NCBI GenBank assembly: GCA_947446935.1 | Contig: CANFIV010000004.1 | Span: forward strand, 1-16,025 | From: Sphingomonadaceae bacterium | Lineage (GTDB): Bacteria > Pseudomonadota > Alphaproteobacteria > Sphingomonadales > Sphingomonadaceae | Length of the DNA stretch: 16,025 bases | Direction: 5' to 3' | Part shown: piece after piece, positions 14,422 through 16,025 of the stretch | Numbering within the stretch: the first letter of the stretch is position 1 | Layout of the letters: every line of letters begins with the position of its first letter | The notes under the pieces: generated by a model | What the model was told of the DNA's origin: nothing | What the model saw: the letters and a program-made list of their open reading frames with translations, nothing else | Database searches by the model: none | Translations under genes and position numbers: made by a program

Positions 14422-15260
14422 GGGCGCTCCCCGATGACGAGCAAGCATGAAGGCCGGTCAGGATTGTCTTCCCAGTCGAGACCGGCGGCGATGACACCTG
14501 CCAGCAGGCGAGCAACCGGCTGCGGCATCATTGTCGAATTTTGCAGCGCGCGCAGTTTGAGTGCCCGCTGGATCTCGATCGGGCGACGGCGCCCGTTAGA
14601 CAGCGTGTGCAGCAAGCCGCCAGTCATGCGCGAGAGCGTTTCCCAACGTTGCGTGGTTTGTTCTCCGAGGTAGCCCGAGAAGGAGATGACTTTCAGTCCG
14701 TTGCGTTCGCACATGCCGTGCCAATCCTGTTCGGCAAGATAGTTGAAATGCGCCAGACGCTTGTCCAACTCGGCCAGGTACTTGGTGCGTGACACGCCCG
14801 GCAGAACGCTGCCCGAAAGATTCTCGTGAAAGCCCGGCCCTGGCACAGTGAAAAAGAACTTGCCGCCCGGTTTCAGCACGCGACCGAGTTCGGTGATGAC
14901 CGGCTCGAGATCTGGAATGTGTTCCAGCACAGAGTTCGAAATGGCAAAATCGAACGTGCCGGCTTCTTCCGGAATGGCATCGCCGCCAACTGTGTGGATG
15001 CGTTCGTAGAATTTGTATTTGCGGGCCGCTTCCGTTTCCAACGGATCGGGATCGATACCGACCAGGCGGGGCTGGCGGTTCATCCGCTTGAACAGGATGT
15101 CGGTCAGGATGCCGTCCCCGCAGCCGAGATCAAGTCCCAACCCTTCAGGAATGCCCGCCCGGGCCAGAACATCAATCTCGATTCCTCGCCAAAACGCCGT
15201 GGCGGGCTGTGCCGGATAACGAGCAACGAATTCGGTCATGAGCTGCTTGTCGATCTTCAT
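14409..15260 (-). CDS. Class I SAM-dependent methyltransferase
   Basis: A 283-residue cytoplasmic Rossmann methyltransferase. The S-adenosylmethionine site is visible: motif I LDLGCGDG (43-50), the acidic ribose-binding GIDPDP (68-73), GGDAIPEEAG, and the post-core NSVLEHIP (109-116) followed by LGRVLKPGGKFFFTVPG. This is Methyltransf_11-like, with an added C-terminal region of about 120 residues. The acceptor is probably a sugar in the surface glycan, judged from the flanking GT4 and oxidoreductase genes; a lipid or small-molecule target is possible. ATG 15260 is supported by AAGG eight bases upstream; GTG 15266 would overlap the oxidoreductase stop as GTGA. Either way the two genes are tightly coupled. 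Confidence 0.9.
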   Translation of the reverse strand: MKIDKQLMTEFVARYPAQPATAFWRGIEIDVLARAGIPEGLGLDLGCGDGILTDILFKRMNRQPRLVGIDPDPLETEAARKYKFYERIHTVGGDAIPEEAGTFDFAISNSVLEHIPDLEPVITELGRVLKPGGKFFFTVPGPGFHENLSGSVLPGVSRTKYLAELDKRLAHFNYLAEQDWHGMCERNGLKVISFSGYLGEQTTQRWETLSRMTGGLLHTLSNGRRRPIEIQRALKLRALQNSTMMPQPVARLLAGVIAAGLDWEDNPDRPSCLLVIGERPCAS

Positions 15261-15262
15261 GG

Positions 15263-16025
15263 TCACAGCCTTTCGGTGTTGGAAATGATATCATGCTGAA
15301 GGTTGAGGACGCGCTGTGCTGCAGCGGCATCGATCGGCGCCAGAGCTGCCTTGTCGCCGGCAACGCCCTTCGCAAAGCGGTCGAAGACATGGTCGTTGCC
15401 ATAGCGCAGCTTGCCCAGCACATGCAGCAAGCCGCTTGTGCCGTGCTGCGCCCAATGCTGCGCGGTCGCCGCGAAACTCGTTCGGATCACGTCGGCTGTC
15501 GCATGGCTGCCATCATTTGGCAGACGCATGTAGATGTCCCGGAATATGTCGACGATGGCCATGCCCTTTTCGCCGTGGACGATCAGATACCACTCGGAAA
15601 CACTGGCTTCGAAGCAACATGAAAGCGTGACAGGATACGCGCGTTCCGAACGGAACCAGGCGTCGATCTGATAGGGCGTCGCCTCCCCGTCGGGATTGGC
15701 CACACACACCGATTTGGCCAGCGACAACGGCCCCGCGATGCGCGACAGCAAGTAAAGCAGGTGCGGGCTTTCGTCGTAGAACAGGCCCAGCGGCAATTGC
15801 TGGTACCATGTAGGCAGTCGGCGCGAAGGGTTGCCAAGTTGCAGGGCGCGCAGTCCGCGAATTGTGCCCAGCCGTCCGGAGCCAATATCGCGTTCCAGCT
15901 TCTCCATGGAGCGGGCGAACTGGAAGTTGTGAACGACGGCCAGGGTGCGGTCCGCATCGGCGGCGGCGGAGAGCATGGCCTCGCCTTCGGCCGGTGTCAT
16001 CGCAAACGGCTTTTCAGTGATGACA
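15263..16025 (-). CDS. Gfo/Idh/MocA-family oxidoreductase, 5' end beyond window
   Basis: The C-terminal 254 residues of an NAD(P)-dependent sugar-type oxidoreductase. The first visible residues VITEKPFAMTPAEGEAM contain the conserved EKP motif that ends the Rossmann domain, so the nucleotide-binding N-terminus lies outside the window. The catalytic domain shows HNFQFARSMEKLERDIGSG and LGLFYDESPHLLYLLSRIAG with the conserved histidine. Such enzymes oxidise or reduce sugar or sugar-nucleotide rings, often when making unusual sugars for surface glycans. The cysteines in TLSCCFEAS sit in the beta-sheet region. It is the first visible gene of the minus-strand glycan operon, with only two bases to the methyltransferase start. 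The substrate is not determinable. Confidence 0.88.
   Translation of the reverse strand, partial: VITEKPFAMTPAEGEAMLSAAADADRTLAVVHNFQFARSMEKLERDIGSGRLGTIRGLRALQLGNPSRRLPTWYQQLPLGLFYDESPHLLYLLSRIAGPLSLAKSVCVANPDGEATPYQIDAWFRSERAYPVTLSCCFEASVSEWYLIVHGEKGMAIVDIFRDIYMRLPNDGSHATADVIRTSFAATAQHWAQHGTSGLLHVLGKLRYGNDHVFDRFAKGVAGDKAALAPIDAAAAQRVLNLQHDIISNTERL

Overview
The window is high-GC, densely packed bacterial chromosome. It most likely comes from an alphaproteobacterium of the Sphingomonadales (Sphingomonas/Novosphingobium type). This is inferred from a sphingomonad-type PAS_5 protein, an MmcB-family repair protein behind a perfect alphaproteobacterial SOS box (GAAC-N7-GAAC), a DUF1289 protein, an alginate-export-family porin, and GCTA-type -10 elements. 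No phage, plasmid, IS or CRISPR genes were recognised.

Left part (1-5513), all minus strand, in transcription order: an RhlE-like DEAD-box RNA helicase with a structured leader and a GC-rich terminator-like hairpin; a sterol-desaturase/fatty-acid-hydroxylase membrane protein translationally coupled (ATGA) to an exported DUF2141 protein; a stand-alone CitE-like CoA-ester lyase with a GTG start; and a PAS_5 protein with an uncharacterised helical C-terminal half.

Middle part (5514-10584): the divergent region between the helicase and an exported M20 metallopeptidase carries a perfect 12-bp palindrome with a repeated half-site. The peptidase is coupled (GTGA) to a four-cysteine DUF1289 protein, which runs 28 bp into a convergent alginate-export-family outer-membrane porin. 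Upstream of the porin, on the plus strand, is a yybP-ykoY manganese riboswitch. It leads through a long switching hairpin into a TMEM165/GDT1 (UPF0016) manganese exporter. That gene overlaps by 4 bp the convergent SOS-controlled gene mmcB, which lies behind a conserved hypothetical gene.

Right part (10585-16025): a tRNA-Arg(CCG) gene is followed by about 710 bp without a convincing gene and then by a surface-glycan cluster. This holds a GT-C membrane glycosyltransferase (plus strand) facing a minus-strand operon of a Gfo/Idh/MocA oxidoreductase (cut by the window edge), a SAM methyltransferase and a GT4 glycosyltransferase. The position behind a tRNA suggests a variable polysaccharide locus, but no integrase or attachment repeat was seen.

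The strongest non-coding signals are the manganese riboswitch with its mutually exclusive downstream stems, and the SOS box. No wholly new multi-gene system is evident. The least explained items are the PAS protein's C-terminal domain, the palindromic operator candidate, the helicase leader, and the desaturase/DUF2141 pair.
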